From assembly GCF_014202335.1 (NCBI RefSeq), contig NZ_JACHGP010000023.1:1-64000 (forward strand): a stretch of DNA of 64,000 nt. Reading direction: 5' to 3'. Shown here one piece after another: positions 9,216-18,724 of the stretch; the stretch's first letter is position 1; every line of letters begins with the position of its first letter. The DNA is from Mycobacterium sp. AZCC_0083 (GTDB taxonomy: Bacteria; Actinomycetota; Actinomycetes; Mycobacteriales; Mycobacteriaceae). A program made the position numbers and the translations under genes. A model generated the notes under the pieces. It was not told the origin of the DNA, ran no database searches, and saw only the letters and a list, made by a program, of their open reading frames with translations.

Positions 9216-9759
9216 TCCCCTGCCGGGGGAGGAGCGCTGTCTGGCGGTGGCCGGGGAAGCGGGTGACGCGGCTGTCCAGATAGCGCTCGAGGACTTCGAC
9301 CAGCGCCGCTTCGATCGGGACCCGGCGATCTTTGCCGCCCTTGCCGTGCACGTGGATGACAGCACCGTCGTCGCCGCGGCTGCGAGTCTGTCTTAGCTTA
9401 GCGGGCTTGGGCCGGCCGACTAGCGGAATCGGGTTGGCCACGATCAGCTCTGAGGTGTACAGGAAGGTGCACAGGACGTTCCACGTCGACCAGCACCGTT
9501 GAATCGTTGCGGCATCATGGGTTTCGGCGTATCGCGCGAGCGCCTTGCGCATGGAGTCGGTCGTGATGTCACTCAACGATATTGCCGACGCGTCGCTGGT
9601 GTCGGCGCCGGTGATCAGGGTGGCGATCGTGTCGAAGTCCTGGCGGTAGGCCTTCATGGAGTGCGGCGACGGTTTACGGGTGCCGCGGTCGGCCAAGAAG
9701 GCAGCGAACCACTCTGGTCGAGAAACCGCGGCGGAGTCGGTCTTCTCACCGGCGTCCAC
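9216..9759 (-). pseudogene. tyrosine recombinase/integrase, truncated and internally deleted
   Basis: The frame from 9759 gives a SAM-like core-binding domain (WFAAFLADRGTRKPSPHSMK, later RCWSTWNVLCTFLYTSE), then DGAVIHVHGKGGKDRRVPIE and VEVLERYLDSRVTRFPG. The segment that should carry the first catalytic Arg lies between NPIPLVGRPKP and DGAVIHV and is missing (an internal deletion of roughly 50-80 residues, my estimate). The protein is also cut before the H-x-x-R and Tyr motifs at the junction with the GMC fragment. It is inactive as read, and probably a relic of an integrative element. Confidence 0.7.
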
Positions 9760-10244
9760 CGTGCGGTCGGTGTTTCGTGATAACCGCAGTCATCCATGAA
9801 CCGGCAAGTCGCGTCGCCCATACGCGCCGGTTCGACGTATTTTTGACTGTCTTGGACGCGGCGCCTAGAAGGGCCAATGTGGCGGCGGCGACGGGGTGGA
9901 TCGATACCGTGGAATCCTGGCGCTCCCAACCCCAACCACCGGCGTCACTGATCGGTCTCTCCGCGCCCCTAGCACCGCATACGTCAGCGGCGATTGCTCT
10001 CGGTGCGACAACAAGCCGGAATTCATACGCGTCTCAAAGAGGCCGCACCCCTTGGCCATGTCTCGCGCGGTTGGCGCCGGCCAGCGTTGGTTGCGATCCA
10101 GTCGATCGCCGCTGCCACATCGGAATCAGCCCAGACTTTCTCGATGTGCACCGACTCACCTTGCATCCAGCAGGCATGCACGGAGACTTCGAGGCCGTGA
10201 GACATGTCCACACCGAACGCATCTGGGCGGGCGAAGTTGTCGGT
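9760..10244. other. decayed region with one possible antisense ORF (10023-10211)
   Basis: No intact gene. On the minus strand, RTDNFARPDAFGV, MSHGLEVSVHACWMQGESVH and IEKVWADSDVAAAIDWIATN read like genuine coding sequence of a small hypothetical protein, but there is no clear start and no family I can name. The rest holds nothing I can support. Confidence 0.35.
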
Positions 10245-10857
10245 CCGATGCCGAACAGAGCCAGGACTACCAAACCGTCGAGACCGTGTTGGCCCGCTAC
10301 GGACACGCCATCGTCGCCGGATGGTTGACCCGTCGCACGATTGAGGCCAGATGCCGGGAGAAGAGGCTCCGTCATGTTCCGAGTCTCGAAGAGGTCGATC
10401 TGGGCATCAGCGACGTCGATGAGATCGCCGACGAGACGGTGGCTGAGGCACTGTCCTACTTCCGCGATCGTGTCCTGATCCCCAGCAAGTGGAACCCTCG
10501 CCGGGGAGCGTCGCTGCGGACATTCTTCGTCGGCCAGTGTCTGATCCGGTTCGTCGCTGTTATGAATCGTTGGCTCACCGAGCAAGGCCGCGACGTCCTC
10601 GGAGATGACACCGCTATTCGCGCGCACTCGCAGGCGGCGCTTACCGATGTTGAGAAACGACGTTATACACACTGGGGGCAGAACGTGCCCTACAACAGGT
10701 GACCCGAGAGGATGCCCGAGTCGCGCTGACAATGCAGTCGGGTGGATACAGCGTGCGGGAGATCGCCGCAAGACTGGGCAGGACCGAGAAGGCGGTGGAA
10801 AACATGATCGCCCACGCCAAGAAACAAATTCGCCACAAGATTGCAGGAAAGGGGGGC
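10245..10857 (+). pseudogene. sigma-70-like DNA-binding protein, frameshifted
   Basis: The first frame reads QDYQTVETVLARYGHAIVAG, ISDVDEIADETVAEALSYFR, ASLRTFFVGQCLIRFV and NRWLTE, matching mycobacterial sigma-factor-like proteins with a degenerate region 2. After an indel near 10675 the match resumes as ALQQVTREDARVALTMQS and GYSVREIAARLGRTEKAVEN, a region-4-type helix-turn-helix. The start is not identifiable and the two halves are out of frame, so it is broken as read. Identification rests on the HTH and overall layout. Confidence 0.55.
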
Positions 10858-10912
10858 GGCCCAGCACTACTGAGACGCCAGCGGCGGCATCGAAGGCCAA
10901 TTTGGCCCCGTG

Positions 10913-11172
10913 CGATGGCAGCTTCGTCTCGCCGAGTACCGCATGCTCAGCGGTGACCGCGGCGGCGCCGCAACGTTGCTCAACGAGATCCAGGCCGCCA
11001 CCGCCGCACGCGGCCAGTACGCCAACAACGTCTGGGCCAGAATCCACTTGGCGGAGCTAGAAGCGGGTGCACGGCTGTCACAAGACTTCCCCGGCGTTGT
11101 TCGACGAAGCCGTAAGCGCGACGATGACGCGAGCATGCCGCTACATCATCGCTGGCGGCCAACACGTCAGAT
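10913..11172 (+). pseudogene. TPR-type fragment of a larger regulator or ATPase
   Basis: Helical TPR-like sequence is readable: WQLRLAEYRMLSGDRGGAAT, LLNEIQAATAARGQYANNVW, RIHLAELEAGARLSQD. After a shift near 11090 it continues LFDEAVSATMTRACRYIIAG and ends at 11172. This resembles the C-terminal TPR array of AfsR/LuxR-type or AAA regulators. The N-terminal part is absent and a frameshift interrupts it. Its frame runs on without a stop into the FolC-like gene, which has its own start. Confidence 0.4.
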
Positions 11173-11260
11173 GACGAAACATGGTGGACCTCAACCACCT
11201 AAGCGGCACCAGCCATCCAAAACGTTCAGTGTCCGTTCAACCAGACAGGAAGCAAGCCAT

Positions 11261-12562
11261 ATGACGATCACCACAATCGAAGAGGCGTCCTCGACGTTGG
11301 CTGCCTACATCCCGCAAACACCGATGAAGGAGAACTACGCCCTCGACCGGATGCAATCCGTGGTGCAGTGCCTAGGCAACCCCCAAGAGGCGTACCCGAG
11401 CATCCACGTCGCAGGCACGTCCGGAAAGACGTCAGTGGCCTACTTCGTGACCGGGCTGTTGCAAGAGGCGGGTTTCAGGACAGGACTGACGATCTCGCCG
11501 TTCGTAGAGTCCATCACCGAGCGGGTGCAGATCGGCGGCCCAGTGCCGGAGCAGATGTTCGTCGACTACCTCAACGACTTCCTCCCACGCGTGCGAGCCA
11601 GTGGTCTGCAGCCCAGCTACTTCGAGATGCTCGTGGCGTTCGCGTTCGACGTGTTCCGTGCGGAGAACGTCGATTACGCGGTCATAGAAACCGGTCTAGG
11701 TGGCCTGCTCGACGGCACGAACGTGATTTCGCGTCCGGACAAGATCGCCGTGATCACCGACATCGGACTCGATCACACCGAAATCCTCGGGGAGACAGTC
11801 GAAGATATCGCCGCGCAAAAGGCTGGCATCGTCCAGCCGGGAAACATGGTGATCATCCAGGGCGGACAGGACCCGGCTGTGCTGTCGGTGCTACGGAGTA
11901 CCGCGCAGGCGCGCCGCGCTTCGCAGATCGTTGTGACCAGCGATCCGCACACCGGCACGAGGTCGCGCGACGACGTGCCACTGTTTCAGCACCGCAACTG
12001 GAGCCTGGCGCAAGCAGTGGTCAACCACGTCGCCGCACGAGACGGGTTGCCGCAGATCGACCGCGACCGCCCTCCGCCGATCGCTTTCATGCCCCCGGGG
12101 CGGATGGAGGTGCTCGTGCTCAACGAGCAGTACGTCATTCTCGATGGTGCGCACAATCCGCAGAAACTCTCGGCGCTTGCCGAGTCGTTGGCCGGTCTCG
12201 GTGTCAAGCAGATACCCGTGCTGGCCGCCCTGGGCCGGTCCACCGAGGCGAAGGTGTCGTCGTGCCTGGATGTCATCGCCACCTTCGCGTCGACCTTGGT
12301 GATCACCGACTTCTCCGCGAAGCAAGATCTCGGGCGCCTATCATGGCCGGCAGACGAGCTAATCGACATTGCCCGCCAACGAGACATCGAGAACGTCTCG
12401 GCGCAGTCAGACAGCCACCGCGCCCTCCAATGGCTACTCAACCGCGGCGAATCCAGCTTGCTCATTACGGGCTCTTTGTACCTTGTCGCTGAATTGCGCG
12501 GTGCGTTGCTGGCGCGCGGAGCCCTGAAGTCGACGCTGGGCGCCACGCGGTCCGCACCGTAA
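11261..12562 (+). CDS. FolC-like Mur ligase family protein
   Basis: This 433-residue ATP-dependent ligase resembles dihydrofolate synthase/folylpolyglutamate synthase, adding glutamate to a carboxylate acceptor. Visible motifs are the P-loop GTSGKTS at residues 52-58, ETGLGGLLDGTN, DHTEILGET and LDGAHNPQKL, the last typical of the FolC C-terminal domain. The ATG at 11261 follows AGGAAG about nine bases upstream; the frame is open further upstream, but that part belongs to a TPR fragment. The gene is intact among pseudogenes and not in a folate operon, so it may be an extra copy acquired with the island or an enzyme for a different acyl acceptor. Confidence 0.8.
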   Translation: MTITTIEEASSTLAAYIPQTPMKENYALDRMQSVVQCLGNPQEAYPSIHVAGTSGKTSVAYFVTGLLQEAGFRTGLTISPFVESITERVQIGGPVPEQMFVDYLNDFLPRVRASGLQPSYFEMLVAFAFDVFRAENVDYAVIETGLGGLLDGTNVISRPDKIAVITDIGLDHTEILGETVEDIAAQKAGIVQPGNMVIIQGGQDPAVLSVLRSTAQARRASQIVVTSDPHTGTRSRDDVPLFQHRNWSLAQAVVNHVAARDGLPQIDRDRPPPIAFMPPGRMEVLVLNEQYVILDGAHNPQKLSALAESLAGLGVKQIPVLAALGRSTEAKVSSCLDVIATFASTLVITDFSAKQDLGRLSWPADELIDIARQRDIENVSAQSDSHRALQWLLNRGESSLLITGSLYLVAELRGALLARGALKSTLGATRSAP

Positions 12563-13399
12563 CCGTCGCCACACTCAGCAATGATTGCATCACGCTCGTG
12601 CTCCGCGCCGTTGACGCCTTGGCCAAGCTTCTCGTTGCGACCCACGTCGTGGGAATCCGGTAGTCGAACTCACCCGGATGCGCGGGCGGCGCTGGTTCAG
12701 CCCGTCGCCGACGGCCCTCGTCGCGCGCCGACCACGATGCAGCAAGCCATCCGCAGTGCCGCTCAAGACGCGGTCGTAGGTGTCTCACAACTCGTCCAGG
12801 ATGCGGGTTCGCCGCTACGCGTACTCGTCTGGGGTTCTGACTCGCGTCGCCCCGGCAGGCCTTCCACGCGCGTGTGGCAAAGCGCGTTGTGAACGCTCGC
12901 ACACTCGAGACGATGTCCTTGAGCGGACCCGTAGCCGCGAAGAGTACCGCGACTGCGCTGAGGGCCATACCCAAGTCCTTCGTCTCGACCGGCGGTGTGT
13001 CCATGGTGTCAGCCAAGCCCGCCACCATGGGTGAAAGCGACGGTGCCCCTGCGTGCCGACACGAATGCCGGCGTCGGCGGCTGCAGCCATGTCGATCGAC
13101 GTGTTCAACGATCCAGGTGGGGCGAACGTCGCAGCGTGGGAGTCCGTCGATGATGCCGGGCAGCAATGGTGTTCGCTCCCGCGTCAACGAGCACGACATC
13201 GAACGGCGACAGCCGGGCCAGGTCGTCGGGACGGAGACGTGGTCGATGCCCACTGTGGCCTCGCCCGTGCTGTCATCGTTTCCTCGATCAGACCGGGGCG
13301 CCGCGAGGGAGCAAGCCAACCCAAAGTACATAGATAATGACGAATACCCATGACGATGCATGTGAGTGAATCCCCTTGGGACAGAAGTAATTCGGTGAT
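12563..13399. other. no intact gene; possible decayed minus-strand coding
   Basis: On the minus strand, short coding-like stretches alternate between frames (for example SPFDVVLVDAGANTIAA near 13190 and VETKDLGMALSAVAVLFAAT near 12960). They suggest a degenerate oxidoreductase-like gene, but I cannot assign a family. No tRNA, rRNA or repeat is evident. Confidence 0.3.
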
Positions 13400-14206
13400 C
13401 AGACCTAGTCCCGCAGCCGGCGGTGGTGTACCAGAAGACTATTCAGATTTGTCACGTGCCGCTGCCGCACGAACGCCGTCGTGCATGGTGACGTCAAGCC
13501 GACGAACGTCGTCTTGCGCGGCGGCGACGTCATGCGGCCGGTACTGGTGGACTTCGGTCTCTCGTTCAACAACGCCGAAGAGGACGACGGGACCCGTGTG
13601 GGGGAGGAGGTCGGGAGCCGCTTCCTTCGCCTGCCCGAGCACGCGACCGGTGGCCGTGGCGACGCGAGCGATGTCACGCAATTAGCTGAGATACTTCTGT
13701 ACTGCGTTTCCGGATGTGAGCCGCGGGTGCTGCTTGACGAAGGCAACAAGATGCCGCATCAACGCCTACCGGCGCGCGGCACATTGGAGAATGCCCTTAC
13801 TCCGCGCGCGTACTTGCGTGTTTTGAGTGTCTTCGACGGAGCGCTCAGCACCACGCTGTCTAGAAGGTACGTAGAGACGCCGGAACTGATTTCGGACTTG
13901 GAGGCGGCGATGTGCAGTGACGGAGATGACCTGGAAGATTTGCTCGCTCAAGTCGACGAGTTGGCGCGAAGTCGCGGACTGATCGCACAGGTCGGAGACC
14001 GTCAGTCTCTGCAGCGATTCATGGATTCGATCAGGCAGGCCCTGGATGACTTTTCGTTCCCGCGAGGTTTCCGACGCTCACAGACTAGGTACAAAGAGTG
14101 CCTGGACGACGATGAGCCCTGGATGGAAATACGTTATTCGGTCCATGTGCTCGACAGCGTCCCGTGGGGTGGTGTAGTTCGGATCGGTGAACCATCTGAT
14201 TCGTGA
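13400..14206 (+). pseudogene. Ser/Thr protein kinase, C-lobe only, frameshifted
   Basis: From about 13481 the frame reads HGDVKPTNVVLRGGDVMRPV and LVDFGLSF, which are the catalytic loop (H-x-D-x-K-x-x-N) and DFG motif of a Hanks-type kinase. A degenerate activation segment (GSRFLRLPEHATGG) and a helical C-terminus of about 170 residues follow. The piece VVYQKTIQICH just before is out of frame. The N-lobe with the glycine loop and ATP-binding Lys is absent, so no kinase activity is expected. The 3' end is intact up to the stop at 14206, just before the IS256 element. Confidence 0.6.
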
Positions 14207-14226
14207 TCAACGAGTTATGTTGTATG

Positions 14227-15483
14227 TTAAGCGCTTTCGAATTCGGGTGTCAACGATGACACGCTTGTCTGGGCTGCGGCTGCTCGTTCCTTGGCGGCGA
14301 TGATCACCCGTAGTTCGTCCATGCTGACGTCGGAGACGTAGCGGCGGGTGACCTCCCACTCGTCGTGCGCTTCGATCACCACCGCCGTCGCCAATCGCAG
14401 GAACGCCGCCGGGTTGGGGAAGATCTGCACGACGTCGGCGCGGCGCTTGATCTCCTTGTTCAATCGTTCGATCGGGTTGTTCGACCAGATCTTCTGCCAA
14501 TGCGCTTTCGGGAACGCCCGAAACGCGAGCACGTCCTCCTTGGCCTCACGCATCATCGTCGTGACTTTCGGGAATGACTTCTGCAGGGTGTCGGTGACCT
14601 GATCCCATTGCCCCCAACAGCATCGGGCTCGGTGTGCGCGAATATCGTCTTGATCGCCGCCATCACCGGAGGCACATGTTTCGACGACACCGCCGAGCCG
14701 ACGTTGCGCATGAAATGCACCCGGCAACGCTGCCAGGACGCACCAGTGAACTGCTGGACCACCGCCGCCTTCAACCCGGCGTGGGCATCGCAGATCACCA
14801 GATGCACCCCGGCCAGGCCACGCGCCCGCAACCCAGCCAGGAACTCACGCCAGAAATCGAAGGACTCGCTGTCGCCGACCGCGGTCCCCAAGACTTCCCG
14901 GGTGCCCTCGATCGACACGCCGGTGGCCACGACGAGTGCGTGGGAGACCACATGCGCCCCGATCCGGACCCTGCAGTACGTCGCGTCGAGGAAGACGTAG
15001 GGAAACGTGGTGTGGGTCAACGTCCGTCCCCGGAATCTCGCGATCTCGGTATCACGGCCCGAGCAGATCTGCGAGACCCGCGACTTGGAGATCCCCGATC
15101 CCACGCCCAGCGCGGTGACGAGGTCATCGACGTTGCGGGTGGACACACCATGGACGCAGGCCTCCATGATCACCGCACGAAGGGCCTGGTCGATGCGCCG
15201 GCGGCGCTCCAGCAGACTGGGGAAGAACGAACTCGACCGCAGCTTCGGGATCGCCACCTCGACATCCCCGCTGGTGGTGGCCACAGCCTTGGGCCTGGTT
15301 CCGTTGCGGTAGTTCGTGCGTTCACCGGTGCGTTCGTAGCGGCCTGGCGCCGAGCACCTCGGCCGCCTCGGCGTCGATCAACGCCTGCAGCCCGGCGCGG
15401 ATCAGTTCAGCGAACACGCTCGCTGGATCAGCGCCCTTGAGGGCATCGAGCTGGGCGATCAGGGCAGAATGGTCATGGGTCAT
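14227..15483 (-). mobile_element. IS256-family transposase, two frameshifts
   Basis: A mutator-type transposase is readable over its full length. The start is the ATG at 15483 after AAAGGAA: MTHDHSALIAQLDALKG, ALIDAEAAEVLGA. After an indel near 15340 it continues RYERTGERTNYRNG and GDVEVAIPKLRSSSFFPSLL, then the core FPYVFLDATYCRVRIG (first catalytic D) and LVICDAHAGLKAAV (second D). After a second indel near 14612 come WDQVTDTLQ and SNNPIERLNKEIKRRADVV (catalytic E region), ending at 14227. The three acidic residues are intact but split across three frames, so it is inactive as read. I could not define terminal inverted repeats. Confidence 0.85.
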
Positions 15484-16115
15484 CGCGTGGATTCCTTTTG
15501 GTCGAGTCACTTTGGTCGGTAACTCGCTCATCACTACGCGATGGCCCACCCACAGAACCGGCGCGACACGCCCGAGCTGCGGCTACGCCGCGTCCCCGAA
15601 TTCACACCACGCCAAGGAACTTACCCAACCGAGCCGTTAGGACCGGTTGATGATGGCCGGTTGAAACGAACAAAACGCCGTCCCATCGATCCGATCTCAA
15701 CGCGTGATCGATCACCAGCTAGCCGTCGAACACGCCCCTCCGGCAGTTCCAGAGCCCGTTTCTTGGTGCACTGGCAGCGGGGCCGCCCTCGCGCAAACCG
15801 CGGATCGATGTAGTGCCAGAGTCTCGACGCTGATCTCTGCAGACCCATTCATGGTGAGATTCGCCCGCGCGATGGGCTACCGCGCGATCCGCTGGTGACA
15901 GTTCGGCGGGCCTGACACCGCGGGCGTCAGTCCCCCGGTAGGGGAGAGGCGGTGCAGCCCGGCCGATACCGCGATGATCGGACGGCAGAAACTGAGAAGG
16001 GGAAGATGGTGGCCGCACACCCAGGGGCAGAGTCGATTGAGGAGCACGGTGTGTCGAGCCATGCTGCACCGTAGCCCAACCCATTATCGCACTGATGCCG
16101 CCTAGACCGATCATG
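15484..16115. other. no recognisable gene
   Basis: This is sequence after the transposase start, presumably including one end of the element. I see no supported coding sequence; the open frames here lack motifs and start signals. Confidence 0.35.
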
Positions 16116-16153
16116 ATCGAATTATGTTGTGGTACCACATTATAGAGAATGCG
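16116..16153. repeat. AT-rich 38-bp imperfect direct repeat, copy 1
   Basis: This copy begins ATCGAATTAT and ends AATGCG, and matches 16407-16444 at 30 of 38 positions. It contains the perfect 12-bp palindrome TGTGGTACCACA at 16128-16139 followed by a -10-like TATAGA at 16141-16146. The palindrome has the form expected of a dimeric regulator operator (GntR/FadR-type). It is strikingly AT-rich for this genome. Confidence 0.55.
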
Positions 16154-16205
16154 CAGTGGTTTACCTGGCGTACTCTCCGTTGTCACTAAATCCGTTGTAG
16201 CACAA

Positions 16206-16219
16206 TACTATTCATAGTA
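16206..16219. promoter_or_regulatory. palindrome TACTAT-TC-ATAGTA
   Basis: A perfect inverted repeat with 6-nt arms and a 2-nt centre in an AT-rich patch, 65 bp after the first 38-bp repeat. It is probably a protein-binding site or the relic of one; no gene clearly follows. Confidence 0.35.
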
Positions 16220-16406
16220 AGGCCCTTAACTCTTTGCCAGAGTCGCATGTTCGTTGTCATTGATGTTGGGGCATTCTTATTCAATCTGGGGCACAGGCTA
16301 AGCGTAGATCCGTCGCCGGGCAGACGCGGCCCCGTCGGCGTTGAACTGATTCAGCCGCATGAATCACAGTGGCGCGCGGAAGGTCGTCGAGCGGACCCGG
16401 CGGATC

Positions 16407-16444
16407 ATCGAATTATATTGAGTAACAACGATATAGAAAATGCG
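16407..16444. repeat. AT-rich 38-bp imperfect direct repeat, copy 2
   Basis: This is the second copy of the repeat at 16116-16153 (30/38 identical), including the -10-like TATAGA. The central palindrome of copy 1 is not conserved here. The 291-bp spacing makes a duplicated promoter or an element-end repeat possible. Confidence 0.5.
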
Positions 16445-17135
16445 GCTCGCATCTGTCGCGAATCTATAGCGGGCTCCGACGCGCGAACCCAGACAGACTG
16501 CCGGTGAACGATCATGAGCGAGCGGCCGACGACCACACCGCTCATATGTTTCCCGGCCACGACACGTCTCGACGCATATCCGGAACCTTGGGAAAATCCG
16601 GGCGCGGCAGGCGACTGTGGCTGACTATCGTTACGTGACGAAACGACTCAAGTAGACCGCGTACGCCTTGAGGATTCAGCAGCGGCACACCGTCGAGATG
16701 AATTTTAGGACGACCGTACGGTTCTAGGGTCCGCCATGAAGAGCGGAAAAGTGCATCCGCCATTTCGATCGGAATTCTGCAAACGCCCTGGTAGAGACAT
16801 CGCCGTCCGCCTAGGAGTTACGGAACCTACAGGAAGTTGCGATTTGAATTCGGTATTGGGCCCGATCGCTGGTCGGAGCCGGCTCGCCGCGGACAACTCG
16901 TCGCTCCGCGCGTGCCTCCCGGGCGTCGGCTCTGCGGCTAGGGCGTGAAAGTGCGCGTGGCGCACACCGTGAGCACAGAGTCGACCGGTAGTCGGGCAGC
17001 ACTTCATCGCTTGGGGGTCGCCGCCGATACCGCCCCGCTGACCGAAAAACACACCGCGGACCAGGCGGTCGGCGGATTCCCAGCGGATGCACAGGCCCAT
17101 CACCAGCGAACTCACAGCGAACTGTGCTTAAAGTC
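16445..17135. other. no recognisable gene
   Basis: Nothing with motifs or a credible start on either strand. This stretch marks the end of the decayed region; intact metabolic genes begin after the regulatory site at 17136. Confidence 0.35.
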
Positions 17136-17163
17136 TTGCGCGGTCAATTGTATGTAGTATACC
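17136..17163 (+). promoter_or_regulatory. frc promoter with overlapping GntR-type operator
   Basis: TTGCGC (17136-17141) and TATACC (17158-17163) form a possible -35/-10 pair with 16-bp spacing. The element TTGTATGTAGTATACC at 17148-17163 overlaps the -10 box. It resembles the site upstream of the second GntR gene (TGTATG...ATACCG shared, 12 of 16) and FCD-GntR operators in general (TNGTATACNA-like). I infer control by one or both GntR proteins of this locus. Confidence 0.45.
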
Positions 17164-17286
17164 GTCAGCTGTGACACGGACCACTCTTCGTATCAGTCAG
17201 AGGAGCCGGTCACATCTGCTTTCCGAACCCCGACGTAGATGCGTCGGGAACCGCAAACCAGACGTCGAATGAGTAAGGGGAATGCC

Positions 17287-18513
17287 GTGGCAAAGGCGCT
17301 CGAAGGGGTGCGTGTCCTGGACATGACACATGTCCAATCAGGACCGTCATGCACACAGATTTTGGCGTGGTTGGGCGCCGACGTGGTCAAGCTGGAGGCC
17401 CCCGGCGGCGATATCACCCGCAAGCAACTGCGGGACATCCCCGGGGTCGATAGCCTCTACTTCACGATGCTCAACTGCAACAAGCGGAGCATCACGCTCA
17501 ACATGAAGTCAGCGGAGGGCAAGCGGATCTTCACCGATCTGTTGCCCCGGTTCGACATCCTCGCCGAGAACTTCGCCCCTGGCGCGATCGAGCGCATGGG
17601 CTTCGGGTGGGACACGCTGCAGGAGATCAATCCGCGGCTCATCTTCGCCTCCATCAAGGGCTTCGGCGACGGCCCCTATACCCATTACAAGGCCTACGAG
17701 GTGGTCGCCCAGGCCATGGGCGGGTCGATGAGTACGACCGGGTTCGAAGACGGTCCTCCGATGGCCACCGGCGCGCAGATCGGCGACTCGGGTACGGGCG
17801 TCCACGCCGTGGCAGGCATCCTCGCCGCGCTGTATCAGCGGGAGCACACCGGCCGCGGGCAGCGCGTGACCGTCGCCATGCAGCACGCGGTGCTGAACAT
17901 GTGCCGGGTCAAGCTGCGCGATCAGCAGCGGCTGCAGAACGGGCCACTGGCCGAGTACCCCAACGACGAGTTCGGCGACACCGTGCCGCGCTCGGGCAAC
18001 GCCTCCGGCGGAGGCCAGCCGGGCTGGGCCGTGAAGTGCGCCCCCGGCGGACCCAACGACTACGTCTACATCGTCATCCAGCCCGTGTGCTGGGCGCCGA
18101 TCGCGAACCTGATCGGCCGTCCCGAGCTGGTGACCGACCCCGAGTGGAGCACACCAGAAGCGCGACTGGACAAGCTGGACAAGATGTTCCAGCTGATCGA
18201 GGAATGGACCATGGGCATCGACAAGTGGAAGGTGCTCGAGACGCTCACCGAGCATCACATCCCGTGCGGCCCGATCCTGTCCACGAAGGAAATCATCGAG
18301 GACGAGTCGCTGGCGGCGAACGAGATGGTGGTCCGCGTCGACCACCCCGAGCGCGGCGAGTTCAGCACGGTCGGCTGCCCGATCAAGCTGTCCGACTCCC
18401 CGGTCGACGTGCACCGCCCACCTTTACTTGGCGAGCACAATGAGGACGTCTACGGCCGGGAACTCGGTCTCGGCGACCAGTTGGTCACCCTGAAGGCGAA
18501 GGGTGTCCTGTGA
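17287..18513 (+). CDS. frc: formyl-CoA:oxalate CoA-transferase
   Basis: A class III (CaiB/BaiF) CoA-transferase of 408 residues that moves CoA from formyl-CoA to oxalate, giving oxalyl-CoA and formate. It reads VRVLDMTHVQSGPSCTQ at the N-terminus, G-A-Q-I-G-D-S-G-T-G around Asp167 (the counterpart of the acyl-carrying Asp169 of Oxalobacter FRC) and the glycine loop NASGGGQPGW, all typical of the oxalate-specific branch. The GTG at 17287 is preferred: AAGGGG lies six bases upstream and the FRC family starts here. In-frame ATGs at 17239 and 17269 are less likely. Oxalate/formate antiporters downstream support the substrate. An acetyl-CoA:oxalate variant cannot be excluded. No oxalyl-CoA decarboxylase is in the window. 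Confidence 0.9.
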   Translation: MAKALEGVRVLDMTHVQSGPSCTQILAWLGADVVKLEAPGGDITRKQLRDIPGVDSLYFTMLNCNKRSITLNMKSAEGKRIFTDLLPRFDILAENFAPGAIERMGFGWDTLQEINPRLIFASIKGFGDGPYTHYKAYEVVAQAMGGSMSTTGFEDGPPMATGAQIGDSGTGVHAVAGILAALYQREHTGRGQRVTVAMQHAVLNMCRVKLRDQQRLQNGPLAEYPNDEFGDTVPRSGNASGGGQPGWAVKCAPGGPNDYVYIVIQPVCWAPIANLIGRPELVTDPEWSTPEARLDKLDKMFQLIEEWTMGIDKWKVLETLTEHHIPCGPILSTKEIIEDESLAANEMVVRVDHPERGEFSTVGCPIKLSDSPVDVHRPPLLGEHNEDVYGRELGLGDQLVTLKAKGVL

Positions 18514-18724
18514 TGCACACATCGCCAATGATCTTCACCAAACGCACCTCGCACGTCGTCGAGGACGTTCGGTCAGGAGGAGACGCCCGGTCGCGGCGCT
18601 CGGTTCGGAAATCAATTGGGCCAGGACCGCGGGTATTGCGGTAGCAAAACCTGGCGAAATTCCTGCCCGGTCGGCGACGATGTCCCCAACCGGTTGCAGG
18701 GGAACCGGAAGGAGCCGTAGCACA

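Noticed and set aside
10910..11260. N-terminal extension of the FolC-like gene
   Set aside because: The extension has TPR-type sequence unrelated to Mur ligases, and a good ribosome site and family-like start are at 11261.
12465..13361. Minus-strand frame as an intact dehydrogenase
   Set aside because: Coding-like pieces are in different frames and I could not match them to a family with confidence.
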